Shown here: positions 1 through 12,100 of the stretch, one piece after another | Numbering within the stretch: the stretch's first letter is position 1 | How the letters are laid out: every line of letters begins with the position of its first letter | Assembly: GCA_949152475.1 (NCBI GenBank) | Contig: OX424570.1 | Coordinates: 6,436,181 to 6,500,180 of the forward strand | Source of the DNA: Terebella lapidaria | Lineage: Eukaryota; Annelida; Polychaeta; Terebellida; Terebellidae | Direction: 5' to 3' | Length of the DNA: 64,000 nt | Notes under the pieces: generated by a model | The model's database searches: none | The model's input: only the letters and a program-made list of their open reading frames with translations | Told to the model about the DNA's origin: nothing | Program-made: the position numbers and the translations under genes

Positions 1-126
1 AGCTTGGTATTCACTTGCAATTGGGTCAGGCAGTCGGCGGACGGTATTTTGTTTCAACATTTCGTCATTACTATGCGAGGAATTAACTAACAATTGAAGG
101 ATTTTCGACTAGTGCAACTTGGAACA

Positions 127-190
127 ATGGCTACTCCTCCTTACGGATTACGAAAAACTAACGGACTGAACTATTACCATGGAAACTATG
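127..190 (+). CDS. TNS: Tensin candidate first coding exon (exon 1a)
   Basis: The ATG at 127 sits in a good context (ACAATGG) and opens a short frame, [20 protein letters not shown]..., of 21 codons plus one base. It stops at a GTAGGT donor at 191. The leftover G completes a codon with the GA that begins the next exon, so the phase fits. The peptide has no phosphatase or C2 residues. I infer an alternative first exon used by a promoter inside a longer tensin gene. It could instead be an internal exon of that longer form, because sequence left of the window is not visible. Confidence 0.55.
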
Positions 191-3100
191 GTAGGTAGCA
201 GAAATTACCCATATCTTGGATATAAAATCAACTATAAATTTTATTTTATCGTGGAAAATTCCCGAAGCCTGGCGCCAATTTGATCCAGTTTGGTGTCCAG
301 CTGGCTTTGACGTTCTGTATTTCTCTACAAGCTTCTCTCTCTTTATATGGGTTTGTTCAATCTGTCTGAAGCTGGGACAACATTTTCGCTTCTGACTGAA
401 TTAACTTTTGACAGTGGTATATTGCAGTACAAAGTCATCTTTTGCCAAGTTTATTGGGAAAAATTGTGAAGGGAACTTTGATTGACGGGAGTAAATCTCC
501 TCGCTTCATTGAAAAAATAGGGTGATATTTGGATATACTTCTAGAAATCAGTTTAGCGACTGGAATTCCCAGTTTCCTACTGGCGAGTGCACCTAGTTCC
601 ATCCCTATTTCCCTGCCGATCCCCTCTGTATTCGGACGATGAATGAACGTCCTTCACGCATTATTCAGTGGGTTTACCCATCCCCTGATTCATTCATCGA
701 ATTAGGTCATTGTGTTAGGTAGGGTGCCTACAAAAACCAATGAACCTCAAACATTACCCCCCTCCCCCTCCCCAACCCTAGAATCTACCGTTCCCATCTC
801 CCATGATGTAGATCTATTTATCCTGTACCCCCCACAAACCGAAACACTCCCCCCCCCCCCCTCCCCTCCACCCCACCCCAGAAATGCCTCAGCACCCGCG
901 AAATAACCCCAATATCACTCCGACCCCCGTTAACGTCCCAAACCCAACTCTGCCAATTTGCCGTAGCAAGGACGTGACAGTCACTACATTACTCTATCAC
1001 TTTGTTGATCAAGCGCACCGTGGACCGAAAGTGTCCCATGAACTCCCGCTGGATTCCACCGCTGTTATTTCCAATTCGCTTTCCCGACCGATTATTGATC
1101 TGTGGACAAAAATCGTGGGCCTGAAACCCCCAAACAGGACCCAAACGCCAGGCGGATTTGTTATCTATTAGTAGAACACCCCAAATGCATCCACCATGCG
1201 ATACAGCCCGCAAACCCCCTCATGAAGTCATCCTGCTTCGAGCCGACATCCTCTAACACTGCTAGCGGGGATAAGGGAGAAAAAACTGAACAAGATCGCT
1301 TATTCCCTTCGTAGTCTTGGCGACAGAATTCTTGGGATGTCGCTCGAGCGTCTCGAACCAGAGGGAGAAAAATCAAAGAATTTCAGCGACTTTTCTCGGG
1401 TGTCCTGCCGATTGTAGACGCGTTTCCATCTCTCATGCGACATTGCATGGATTTAGTCGGCCTAAAGGGACGTGCCGCAGGATAGAATCATGGCCCGAGA
1501 TATGAGCGATAGTGTACCAGGCGGGATTATTTCGGGATAAGTGGAGTATGGTGTATCATTTATGGATTAATGTCGTTTAGGCCGAGAGGGACGAAGTGGT
1601 TAAGTGGCAGCTTCATGATTGCCGATTGGCGAAGTGCCTGCACATGTATTCGTCTAAAATCAAAAGTGAGTCTTTCATTGATTATATAAAAATGTGTACA
1701 TTTTTTGTGAAAATTCTACGTATGACCCACTGCCTCATATTGCAAAGTGCTGCACTGTGTCTATGATAAATGCTATGCAACTGGGGCTCATCGAAGCTTT
1801 ATGATTTCATAGCTATAAAAAAACTGCTCCGTAGTTGTTTAGTCTGCACAAGAATTGATTTTATAAGCAGATCTACCTCGGTCGGAAGAAGATGAATAAA
1901 CGTAAAGCTCTAAAAATCCGAAGTTATATTTGAGAAACAACCATAGCTCCAGCCTGCGAAGGATCCCTGGTGAATGTACCTCTGTGTTATTTCAGTTTTA
2001 AGCTGTCTATTTCGTTGGCAGAAGATTCATCATTTTGTAAGATTTGTGGTTCTTCTTTTCCTAAGTTTTTCTTGGACGCCCCCATTTCAGCACTTTAATT
2101 AAAATCGCTGTAAGTCGAGTGCGTTTACAGATACCCGCACTGGGAAATGTTTGTTTTTCGGGATTCCCTGTTTATCTGTATTCTGATTGGTCGGAACTGG
2201 GCATCGGAGAGGTTCTTCTGGCCCACGATAAAATCTGCAGCGAATTTCATGGATGCCTGATAAACAGTTTTCTTCACTTCTCTGGGGAAAAGTCAGGGTA
2301 AAAAAGAAACTAACGTCTGGGCGGGTTATATATGTGAAAGGAAGATTTTAGTCGGTTCAATTTAAATTTTGTGGAGATGGGTCTGTGGCAGTTTTAGCAC
2401 TTTTGATGCAGAACTTTCCACTTTCTTAGTTCATGGTCGTGGAAAAACGTGGGCTAAGATAAATAAGTAGCAGCATTATGGAGAAATATTCGTGCAAAAT
2501 TTTTTTAATTGTGTAAAATCCACGTGGTTTTGCTCTGGAAAGACAGACTATTCGTTCAATTGAAAGTTGAATGTTTAAAATGTCCAAAATTTGGAAATGC
2601 AAATGATCCCGGCCGAAAAATAGGTCTTTTATTCCATAGAATTTTCACAGCTGTCTCCAGAATATTTTTTCAGAATGCGAAAAGTGTTTTTTACAGTACA
2701 TGCTCATCGACTGGGAAAACTCACATGTGTGTCCATATTGATGGAGTAAGGAAATTGGCAGGGAGGGTGGGGGGGGGGGGGGAATGTGGGAGTTCCGAGT
2801 GAGTATATTCTATGAACTGCATGTTGGGGTAAGGCATAATGGCGATAGAGTGAGGAAAGGAAAAAGTGGGGGTGTGAGTTCGAATCCGAGTCATGATATA
2901 CAATGTGTTTAACCGCTTTTCCGTGAATGCTTTGAATTCCTTTGCTCTTGCTAAAATGCAGACTGCTGGTTGTTATTATGTAGCGGCTGGGTTGCATGCG
3001 GACGTTTTGGCTACTGTTTTCATCTGGCAACCCACAAGAACGGCAGTGAGTTTGATGGACTTATTCCCAAGGAAACGATTGCAATAACGCTTCTTCCCAA

Positions 3101-6100
3101 TTTCTATTTTCGGCTGATGACGCCAACTTGGGTTTAATGGTAAAACTACCAGGAATATTTATAGGGGAAATGCTGCATCGCGATGTACTGATTGATTGAG
3201 CTCGGATATGCAGGGGAAGATGCGATGGACCATGACTATGTTTATGAATATTGGATATTGTGCTCGGACGAATAGGAAGTTGGTATCATGATAACTGGCT
3301 ATGGATATCGGTGATAATTGTAACGTCACACAAGGATTTATCGTTTCCAGGTTCGATATAATCTGGTGTTCTTGAATATCATGAATTAAACGAATAATTA
3401 GGATTTCTATGAAAGCAGTGTGATATCATGCAGTTGATACCAGCAACTTCTCTGATTTCTCTGATTAATTAGAGAATTCGCTTTCAATATATTACAAAGA
3501 TAATGCGACAATTATGAATGAAATGATTTCTTTATTTTCTTCTTTCCTTCTGTTAAGATTTGTTTTCTATGTATTTCCTAACATATATTGTAATATTATG
3601 CTTTGATTTCTGTACAATGTTCTTAACAAAACAAAGTTGTACTTGTGCTCTGTCGAAAATTCTCCATTGTATTATTACAAAGAAAATGTTACAAGCAAAA
3701 CACCAGATAGTTCTTGGAATGGGGCGACTGTTTCCTTGATTTTGACTGGAAGAAACGTGTGAATGAAACCTTTTATTGTTGCACCTCGATTTTTGCATTT
3801 TGTGTTTGTAGAAATGTACTTCTGCTTTGTTTGATTCGCTTGCTTCCTTTGATGAAAAGTACAGACAATCACTGATTGAATTTTGTACTTTTTATCAAAA
3901 CAGCTTTGGACCGAAAGCTACGCAGAACCCGTAGTCTTTCTACGGGCTCTAGTTCGCGCTATAATAGCTTACGAACTGGCCGGAAACGTAAGAAAAAATA
4001 ACTAACCCAAGGCACTGCTTCATATCTCTTGGCAGACACACAAGTATATGTGATATATGTTCATATGAAAAATAAAAACTAACAAAACACATTTATGCGA
4101 TATCTCTAACATCAAGATTGTCTGGTGTTTGACCCAGAAGTTGCATGTTTCGACAGCGCGAAAAACTTCCGACGAAGATGTTATGTTGGTTGCTATGACA
4201 ACTTGTGATAAACTATGATTTTATAGCGACTTAACAACGCATGCCCACTGAACATCTATTGAGTTGTTATCAAATACTTGTAGTGTTCTAAATATAGCCT
4301 ACTTTACATCAATATTTATCTTGTTTACATATGTCGGTAACCATGGCGATATTGGGTGATGGCAGGGTCTGGATATTTCGTACGTGTATCAGGAGATTTC
4401 CATGGTGACTCACCTCAAAGATAACGGTTAAGGAATGGCAAACGTCCGTTTCCAATTTTCATCAAGGCTGTTGTTCGGAACTGGTTGTCGATAATTCAAT
4501 CACTCACACACACCTACACTAAAAACTTACTGGTCTACTTGCCGAATTTATGTAGATTTAAAACAGATGTGGAATATTCAATTTGGGAAAAGCAATATCC
4601 ATGTAAATTACAATAAAAATATGATATCTATGCAATTATTATTAAGCTCTTCGAACTTTATTTAACAGACCTGAATATAAATGTTGTGCAAAATTCAAAA
4701 ACTATTTTCTTTCCAAGTGACTGCAACAAAAATATATTGTGCTTTCATATTGCATTGTGATTATATACAATATTTTAAAACCATGATCATTGATACTCAA
4801 CATGTGCATGTTTTCTGTTGCTAGGATACGATTTACTGCGGGATCAGCACCAGCCCGTGGAAGCCGCAGTCGAGCCGCTAGAACGCTGGGACTCGTACGA
4901 AAACTTCAACAGCGGTGTAGAGGACGTCAGTTCTGATAGTATGTGTTTAATATTCTCAGCTTTCTTGATATATAGGTGAAATACATGTGGATACACTCAA
5001 AGAACCATGATCACAACTTTGATAAAAAGGTGCTGAGATTATTGCAAATAACAAATGAAAGTAAAAACATGGTTACATTATGACAGAGTATCACATAGTT
5101 ACCAACAATATTAAGAAGTGACTGCGAGAAATATATTTATATCGAGAAACTAATTGCATGCGGTCTGCATCCAAAACAATTCATACATTTACATTAGATC
5201 CATAATTCTCTAAAAATTATACTATATATTATGATTCCCGTCTCTTCCGCAGACCCACTAGACATAGACGTCGGTACATTGCCGCACTCGGAGTCGAGAG
5301 TTCGTGTGATGCACGTGAGTCACACTGCGGCCCCCGACGGAAGTCTATACGCGACTGTGAACAAACCACGTCGGGAATCGACCCCCAAACACGCCCCAGC
5401 ACCGACAAACACCGCCACGATACCCAACGGTGGCGCCACCGTGCTGCAGAATGGGCCGCTAAATCACAGCGCCGACAGCGGCATCTCATCCTCAGGTACG
5501 AATTGTGGAAACTGAAAATTAGAGGGAAATACCGGAGAATAAGATAGTTATTACATATTGAGTAATCCATTTAAGTCAATGTTATTCGTTCATATTTGTG
5601 AACTCTGAAAGGTTCACGATAGTTCGTCTTTCAAGAACGACCATAAGTTATTCTGAATTGGTGAAAATATTAAATTACAGCCTGTGTAGAAACGCTCGAA
5701 TTTGTCAAGTAAATTTGATATAATCTGGATTCAAGGAACTATCAATAATGTTACTATTCCCTGACCCCCAGCAGCAGGTTACCCTGGTAGCGGCCCCTCG
5801 TCCGGCAGTCAGACACGCTCACCCGCAATGTCCAGCACAGTCGCTCAAACTCCGCCACGCCCACCCGTCGATCAACAGACGCAGCTAGATGAACTTCTCA
5901 ATGACCTACTCAGTGATACCCTCTTCAAGGACCCGACTGGAACCCTCGACCGGACACTCGAGCGGCGATCTGACAAGGATTTAGCGGTTCCCTCACATGG
6001 CAGCTTGACGACTCATAGCGGAAATAGCAGGACAATTGTATCATGGGATACCGCTCAGTCGGGGCCGTCTAGGAGTGTTACTGTAACAAAGGAGACATCG

Positions 6101-9100
6101 TCAAAACCCTCGCCTAATACCAGAGTTGAAACTGTCACGAAACAGACGGAGGAAGTGTCCTACGGGAAAAACCCATATGGAAAGTCCCAGGTTATGAACG
6201 GTTCAATAGCAAGAGACGATTTAGATAGGTCTTTCGGCTCAAGTGTACATGAAAGTCGGACTTTTGACTCTAGAGCAAGCACGATGACACGAGAAGGTCT
6301 TTCACCGCCGGCGCCACCGCCTCGGGACATGACAAAAAGTCCAATTTACCGCGACCAGATCGCAAGCCCCACACTTCGAGAGGGCGTGCAAAGTCCACCA
6401 ACGAACTATAACCCCACAAGCCCCACACCGCCCGCTCGATACCAACACTTGCCTTATCGTGTGGATTACGACAACCAGGACATGCACACGGACTCGTACA
6501 ACATGTCGCAGTATCGAGGGTACGCGTCTGATTCCGAGGAGCCTCTCTCCTGGCTAGAGAAACAACAGGAGAAGCTGCAAGCGAAGCGCGACGGCCGATC
6601 CTGGCGAAACCGCTCTGAGCGCGAGCGAGCTCTCGTCTCGGAACTCCGCTCAGCACAGAACACAATGCTGCATCGAAGAGTTCAGAGTGATGTTGAGGAT
6701 GCAGTAAGTGAGCGTGTCGAGCGAGAAAAGAAACCTGCAGTTTACGCAAAGCAGGAACCGTTCAGTTACGCATCAGGTCGGCGTCAGATGTCACCTGAAC
6801 CAATGCGCAAGGCTATGACTCCGGACCCCATCCGCCGCAGTCATTCGGTCCAAGGAGACAACTACAAGGCTGAGCGAAGCTACTTTGTATCCGGGGTGGA
6901 ACGCCCTCCGTTCACCACACACCAAACCAAGTATACTTTCAGCGTCTCCCCGCCAAAACCCGCTAATGCTCAGATGAATGGCGACGCGTTCAACGTTGCT
7001 TCCAAGCCGCCGCCATCCCCAAGTCTTGGACGGTCGAGTGCGCCCAACTCGCCAATCGTCCCGCAGCGAGGAACTAGCAGCCGTGACGCCGTCCGAACCC
7101 GGACACTTACCCGAGACACCAACGGTAGGCTTCGCAGACAGCTCTCCGACTCGTCCTTTGAGAAATCCTTCCCCTGGTTCGGCAAACACACGCCAGACCC
7201 CTGGTCTCCCGCCCCGTCGTTCGACTACCAGACCTCCACTCTTCCCACTCATAGGCCTCCACGTTCCTCCACAGCCGCCCCAACCCCAGCCCCCATTGAT
7301 GATTACCATGACGACATATCCTTAGTTCCAGTTGGCCCCTACCAGACCATCTGTCCTGACCCTCGGCTGCAGACGCAGACGCTCAATCGCTTCGAGTCAC
7401 AAGGTCACCGTGGCAATGTTAGGGCCGAGTATCGTCAGCAGCAGTTTGAGTCCACATATCAGGACGTATCCCCTGTCAATAGCATCATAGAACCTTCCGT
7501 TACTAAGACGACCGTCCCGCCTAAAACATCAGGTAACCGTGGATACGGTTCATAGGATCAGTGCTTTCTAATGCTTTAATTTTGGGCTGTAGACATTATG
7601 ATTTCTAACTGTTTTGAATCAGTTCATTTTGTAATTTTGATCTGGAAACAAGTTATGTACATGACATGTATACGTATCTAGATTCATCAATTTCAATGCT
7701 GAAGCTTCCACCTAACTTGGTCCAGGTCTCTTATGATTTTGCACAGCTTCAAATTTAACATGTAGATTTGAATTATTTTGCACTTCAATGTCGCTCTCAT
7801 TTCTCTTCTGTCAACCAAAGTACATGATTTACCGATATGAACTTCTGTGGTATTCAATCACGAAAATTCAGATCAAGAACCAGGATTTCTTTACACTCCC
7901 ATCCCCACATTATGCACCTCTGTGCCAATGAAGTGAATATTGATTTTGTCATGTCCGTCTTCTGTGTTGTTCAGTATGATTTACACCGTCTGAGTCCCAT
8001 GTCCAAAATTTCAACTTGTATAGTTGTAGAAAGTGTCCTACACCTGCAAAGGTAAATATTCAAGCATATGATTAGATGGAGTCGCTGAATAGTGAATTTA
8101 TTTATATCATTGAATAGTGATTTGTATGATTCATTTCGAATATTCGTGTGATTTTATTTTGTTCCGTGACATCCTAGTCTTTCTCATAAACAGTAAATCG
8201 CTTTTAACTTCTAATTTGCACAAAGCTTATTAATAATAATATATAGTAAACAATTCTGTATATTCTGAGCAATCACAACTTCGCAAATGACAAATTAAAA
8301 GATGCACTAAAATTTATTCATATTAAGCACTTGTTATATACACTCAAGTTTCCAACCAATGCAACAAATGTGCCCGGTTATAAATAAATTTTCTGACAGA
8401 CCGACCCAATGCATTTTCCAGCGGGATACAGTCCCAAGTTAGACGAACTTGAACGAAACTTGCAGGCGGCGCTCCAAGCCCCGAACCAGTCTGCACCCCC
8501 ACGTCGCAGTGCTAACTCAGGCTACGAATCGGACGACATTTCGAGAAGCACGAACTACCAGCATGAGTCGCGGCAAACTGCCGAGCAATCGTACGAAACG
8601 CAAACGAGGCAGATGTTCAGCTATCAGACGAAAACGTCGCAAGAAAAACGTGCTGCTGCAAAGGTAAATTTTGTCGGAATGTTTTTTTTGGGGGGGATGA
8701 TTTTCAATTTTCTTTAAAACAAAATAGGTGCCATTATATATCAAGCGATTGTACATAGATATTTCGTAATAAATCCATTGATCAGGACAATTTAAAAGTA
8801 TTTGCAAATTCCGTAGGCTAAAAAAACGGGAGCCAACAGGAGATTGTTTTCTCCTATTACCACTTTGACAAAAGTCAAGGTCAGTTATCAAGTGCAGATG
8901 TACCTGGTGTGAGTGCACTTGTACTCACAGCAGTACTTGTACTTGCTCTTAGTTTGGGTACGGATGTACTATATCTTAAACTACACGAAGTGCAGATGTA
9001 CTTTCACATTTATATTGGGTGCAGGTGCACTTTCAAAATGTTTCATTACCTGTTTCAAATTGGTGAAGGGTTGCAAACTTTTGCATGTAGACTGCGATTT

Positions 9101-12100
9101 CGCCAAGTATTCAGTGGGGTAACCGTGCAGTGACCGTTACAGCTGATATTTCAAGTTTATACTGTCAATTTTAAAATGTATACTTTGACTTCACTGAAAA
9201 ATATTTCACAAACTATTTTACATTCATATCTGTGAGAAAAAAGCTTTCCTATAGCTTGGTATCAGATGAGCTTTTTGCTTGTTTAAAACAAATGCAGAAT
9301 ATATTGGGAATATATCGATTTACATTTCATTCGCATGTTCTTTATCTTCGATATTATTGTAGTGCAAAATAAATTGATCAATTTAATGAAATTTGTTGGC
9401 AGTAATACTCGAACAAAAATTAACTTTGAAAAATCATATGTATTTGAAGGTGGGTCATTAGATGTTAACAATATGCATGCATATACAAATTTTAATCTTG
9501 CATGTTTTTGACATGATATATATTTTTTCTTGTGATTTCACACAATCCGGTCATGATGTGACAATATTTTGCTGGTCTTTCATGCAGAAGAATATATATT
9601 CTGTTGCGCTTTGCCAACCAAGATATGAATGGACTGCTTAAACAATGCATCATTTCCACTGCAACACATTACTTTCTTCTGAAAATATGTAAATATAATT
9701 CCCACTCGTGCCACCAGGTGGAGCCTGAGGAGGAAGAAGTAATCGAAGAAGACGTAATCTCGCTCCAGCCGATTGGGGTCGGAGTTCACGAACTGGAGCC
9801 GAACGCGACCCTGCCACGCTCGACCACACCGCGGGCGACCACCCCCTCCTTCCCCGTACAAGGTAAGGGGGATAATATCAAAAATATTGCACAAATAACG
9901 TATTTGATTTTTAGGAGACTTGATTTGATGGCTGATGGTATTATTAGGTTACCGGACCTTTGGTCCGATAACCTATTGGCATGGCGTTGCGTCCGTCTAG
10001 CCGTCCGTCCGTCCGTCCGGCGTTAACATTTTTATCTTTAAAGTTAACGATCGAATCTTTCTGAAATTTTGCACAAAAATGCCTAAAAATATTTTGAGAA
10101 GGAGGTATTTTTTTGTTTTTTGATTTTCGCATTTTTTTCAAAATGGGGGCCGTTTTTGTCGAAAAACGCTCAATTTTGGACTTTGACGGCCATTTTCTCA
10201 AAAACTGTCTGATCAGTTTTGAGTTTTTGGTTTCAAAAGATTCCCCTCATATACCTCTGTGATATGTATAAGTTTGGATGCCCTAAATCTGCCGGTTTCC
10301 GTGTGGCGGCCATTTTGAATTTTTGGCGGGTCGGCGAAAAAAAAATTTTTCGCCCCAAATCGCATTACTATCCATTTTGGGCCATTTCTAGTGCAAAAAT
10401 TTTTTTTCACCCTTTGAAAAAAATTTTGGACTTAGAAAATTTTCGGCACTTTTTCCCTTCATAATGGGAGCTGTCCGGACTGTACTCATAGAACGCTTGA
10501 AGATAGAGCTTAGAAATTGGCACTTTCAAATGGGAAGTCATATATGGCGACTTGTGTGGTGACCTTGAATTTGACCTTGGATGACCTTGAAAGGTCAAAA
10601 CAGCCATTTTTGGGTCGAAAAACGCTCAAATTTGCACCTGGTCTGTATTTTCTCAAAAACTCTCTGATAAGTTTTGAGATTTTTGCTTAAAAAGATTCCT
10701 CTTATATACCTCTGTGACGTGTATAAGTTTTGTTGCCCTTGAATCGCCGATCTCAGTGTGGCGGCCATTTTGAATTTTTGACGAGTCGGCGAAAAAAAAA
10801 TTTTCGCCCCAAATAACATTACTATCCATTTTGGGCCATTTCTAGACAAAAAATTTTTTTCACCCTTTGAAAAAAATTTTGGACTTGGAAAATTTTCGGC
10901 ACCTTTTTCCTTCATAATGGGAGCTGCCCGGACTGTACTCATAGAACGCTTAAAGATAGAGCTTAGATATTGGCACTTTCAAATGGGAAGTCATATATGG
11001 CGACTTGTGTGGTGACCTTGAATTTGACCTTGGATGACCTTGAAAGGTCAAAATAGCCATTTTTGGGTCGAAAAATGCCCAAATTTGCAGCTTTTCTGTC
11101 TTTTCTCGAAAACTGTCTGATCAGTTTTGAGATTTTCGTTTTCAGAAGATTCCCCTTATGTACCTTTATGATGTGTATAAGTTTTGTTGCCCTTGAATCA
11201 CCGGTCTCCGTGTGGCGGCCATTTTGAATTTTTGACGGGTCGACGAAAAAAAATTTTTTTGCCCCAAATTGCGTTACTATCCATTTTGGGCCATTTCTAG
11301 GCAAAAAAAAATTTTTCACCCTTTGAAAAAAATTTGGGACTTGGAAAATTTTCGGCACTTTTTTCCTTCATAATGGGAGCTGCCTAGACTGTACTCATAG
11401 AATGCTTGAAGATAGAGCTTAGAAATTAGCACTTTCAAATGGGAAGTCATATATGAAGACTTGTGTGGTGACCTTGAATTGCTCAAAAGGCTAGAAATTT
11501 AGGCTGAATAGGCCCAAAATTTAATTTTTGGTCGTTTTCCTTCAAATTTATCTGATCAGTTTTGAGATTTTTGTTATAAAACATGCTAATTGGGGTCCCT
11601 GACATTGTGTATGAAGATGGAGTGCTTTGAATTGCTTAAAAGGCCCCTTGAGTGTGTAAATTGGCCTCTACAGCCAAAAAATGTTTGTAGGTATAGCTGG
11701 AATTGGAAGTCATATACATGTATACCACATATATATGTGGCTTTTTTGGGTGACGTTGAACTTGACGTCAGATGACATTGAGTGCTATATCTCACGTCCA
11801 ACAAGAAATGTGTAAATTTCGTTTATAGACAAAAGACTTGTAGATAGACCTTGTATTTGTATTTTGAACATACATGAATACAAGGTTATATGCTGCACAC
11901 TTAATGATGACATTGAAGTTCACGAAGATGATTGGTTTATCTTAACGTCATATCTCACCTGTCCTGTTTCAACTAAAGTTGTCCGGTAACCTATCTTAGC
12001 CCTTGGGCTAATTTTTTTGTATGTGTGATGCTTTGATTGAATAATTTGCTCCACAGTAACTTTTTTTTTTCGCTTGTTTTTAGGGCAGTTCACTTCAAAC

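Noticed and set aside
637-701. Inverted CGATGAATGAA / TTCATTCATCG pair
   Set aside because: An 11-bp stem with a loop over 40 bp and no target duplication or further repeat; probably chance.
2838-2895. Possible tRNA/SINE box B (GAGTTCGAATCC)
   Set aside because: Box B is perfect but box A is poor and there is no tRNA fold; too weak to list as a feature.
6791-7309. Minus-strand frames opposite tensin exon 4
   Set aside because: Antisense shadow of a GC-rich coding exon, without independent evidence.
10213-11358. Minus-strand open frames sharing an NGPKWIV-like peptide
   Set aside because: They repeat only because the 455-bp DNA unit repeats; the frames are A-run-rich and have no protein signature.
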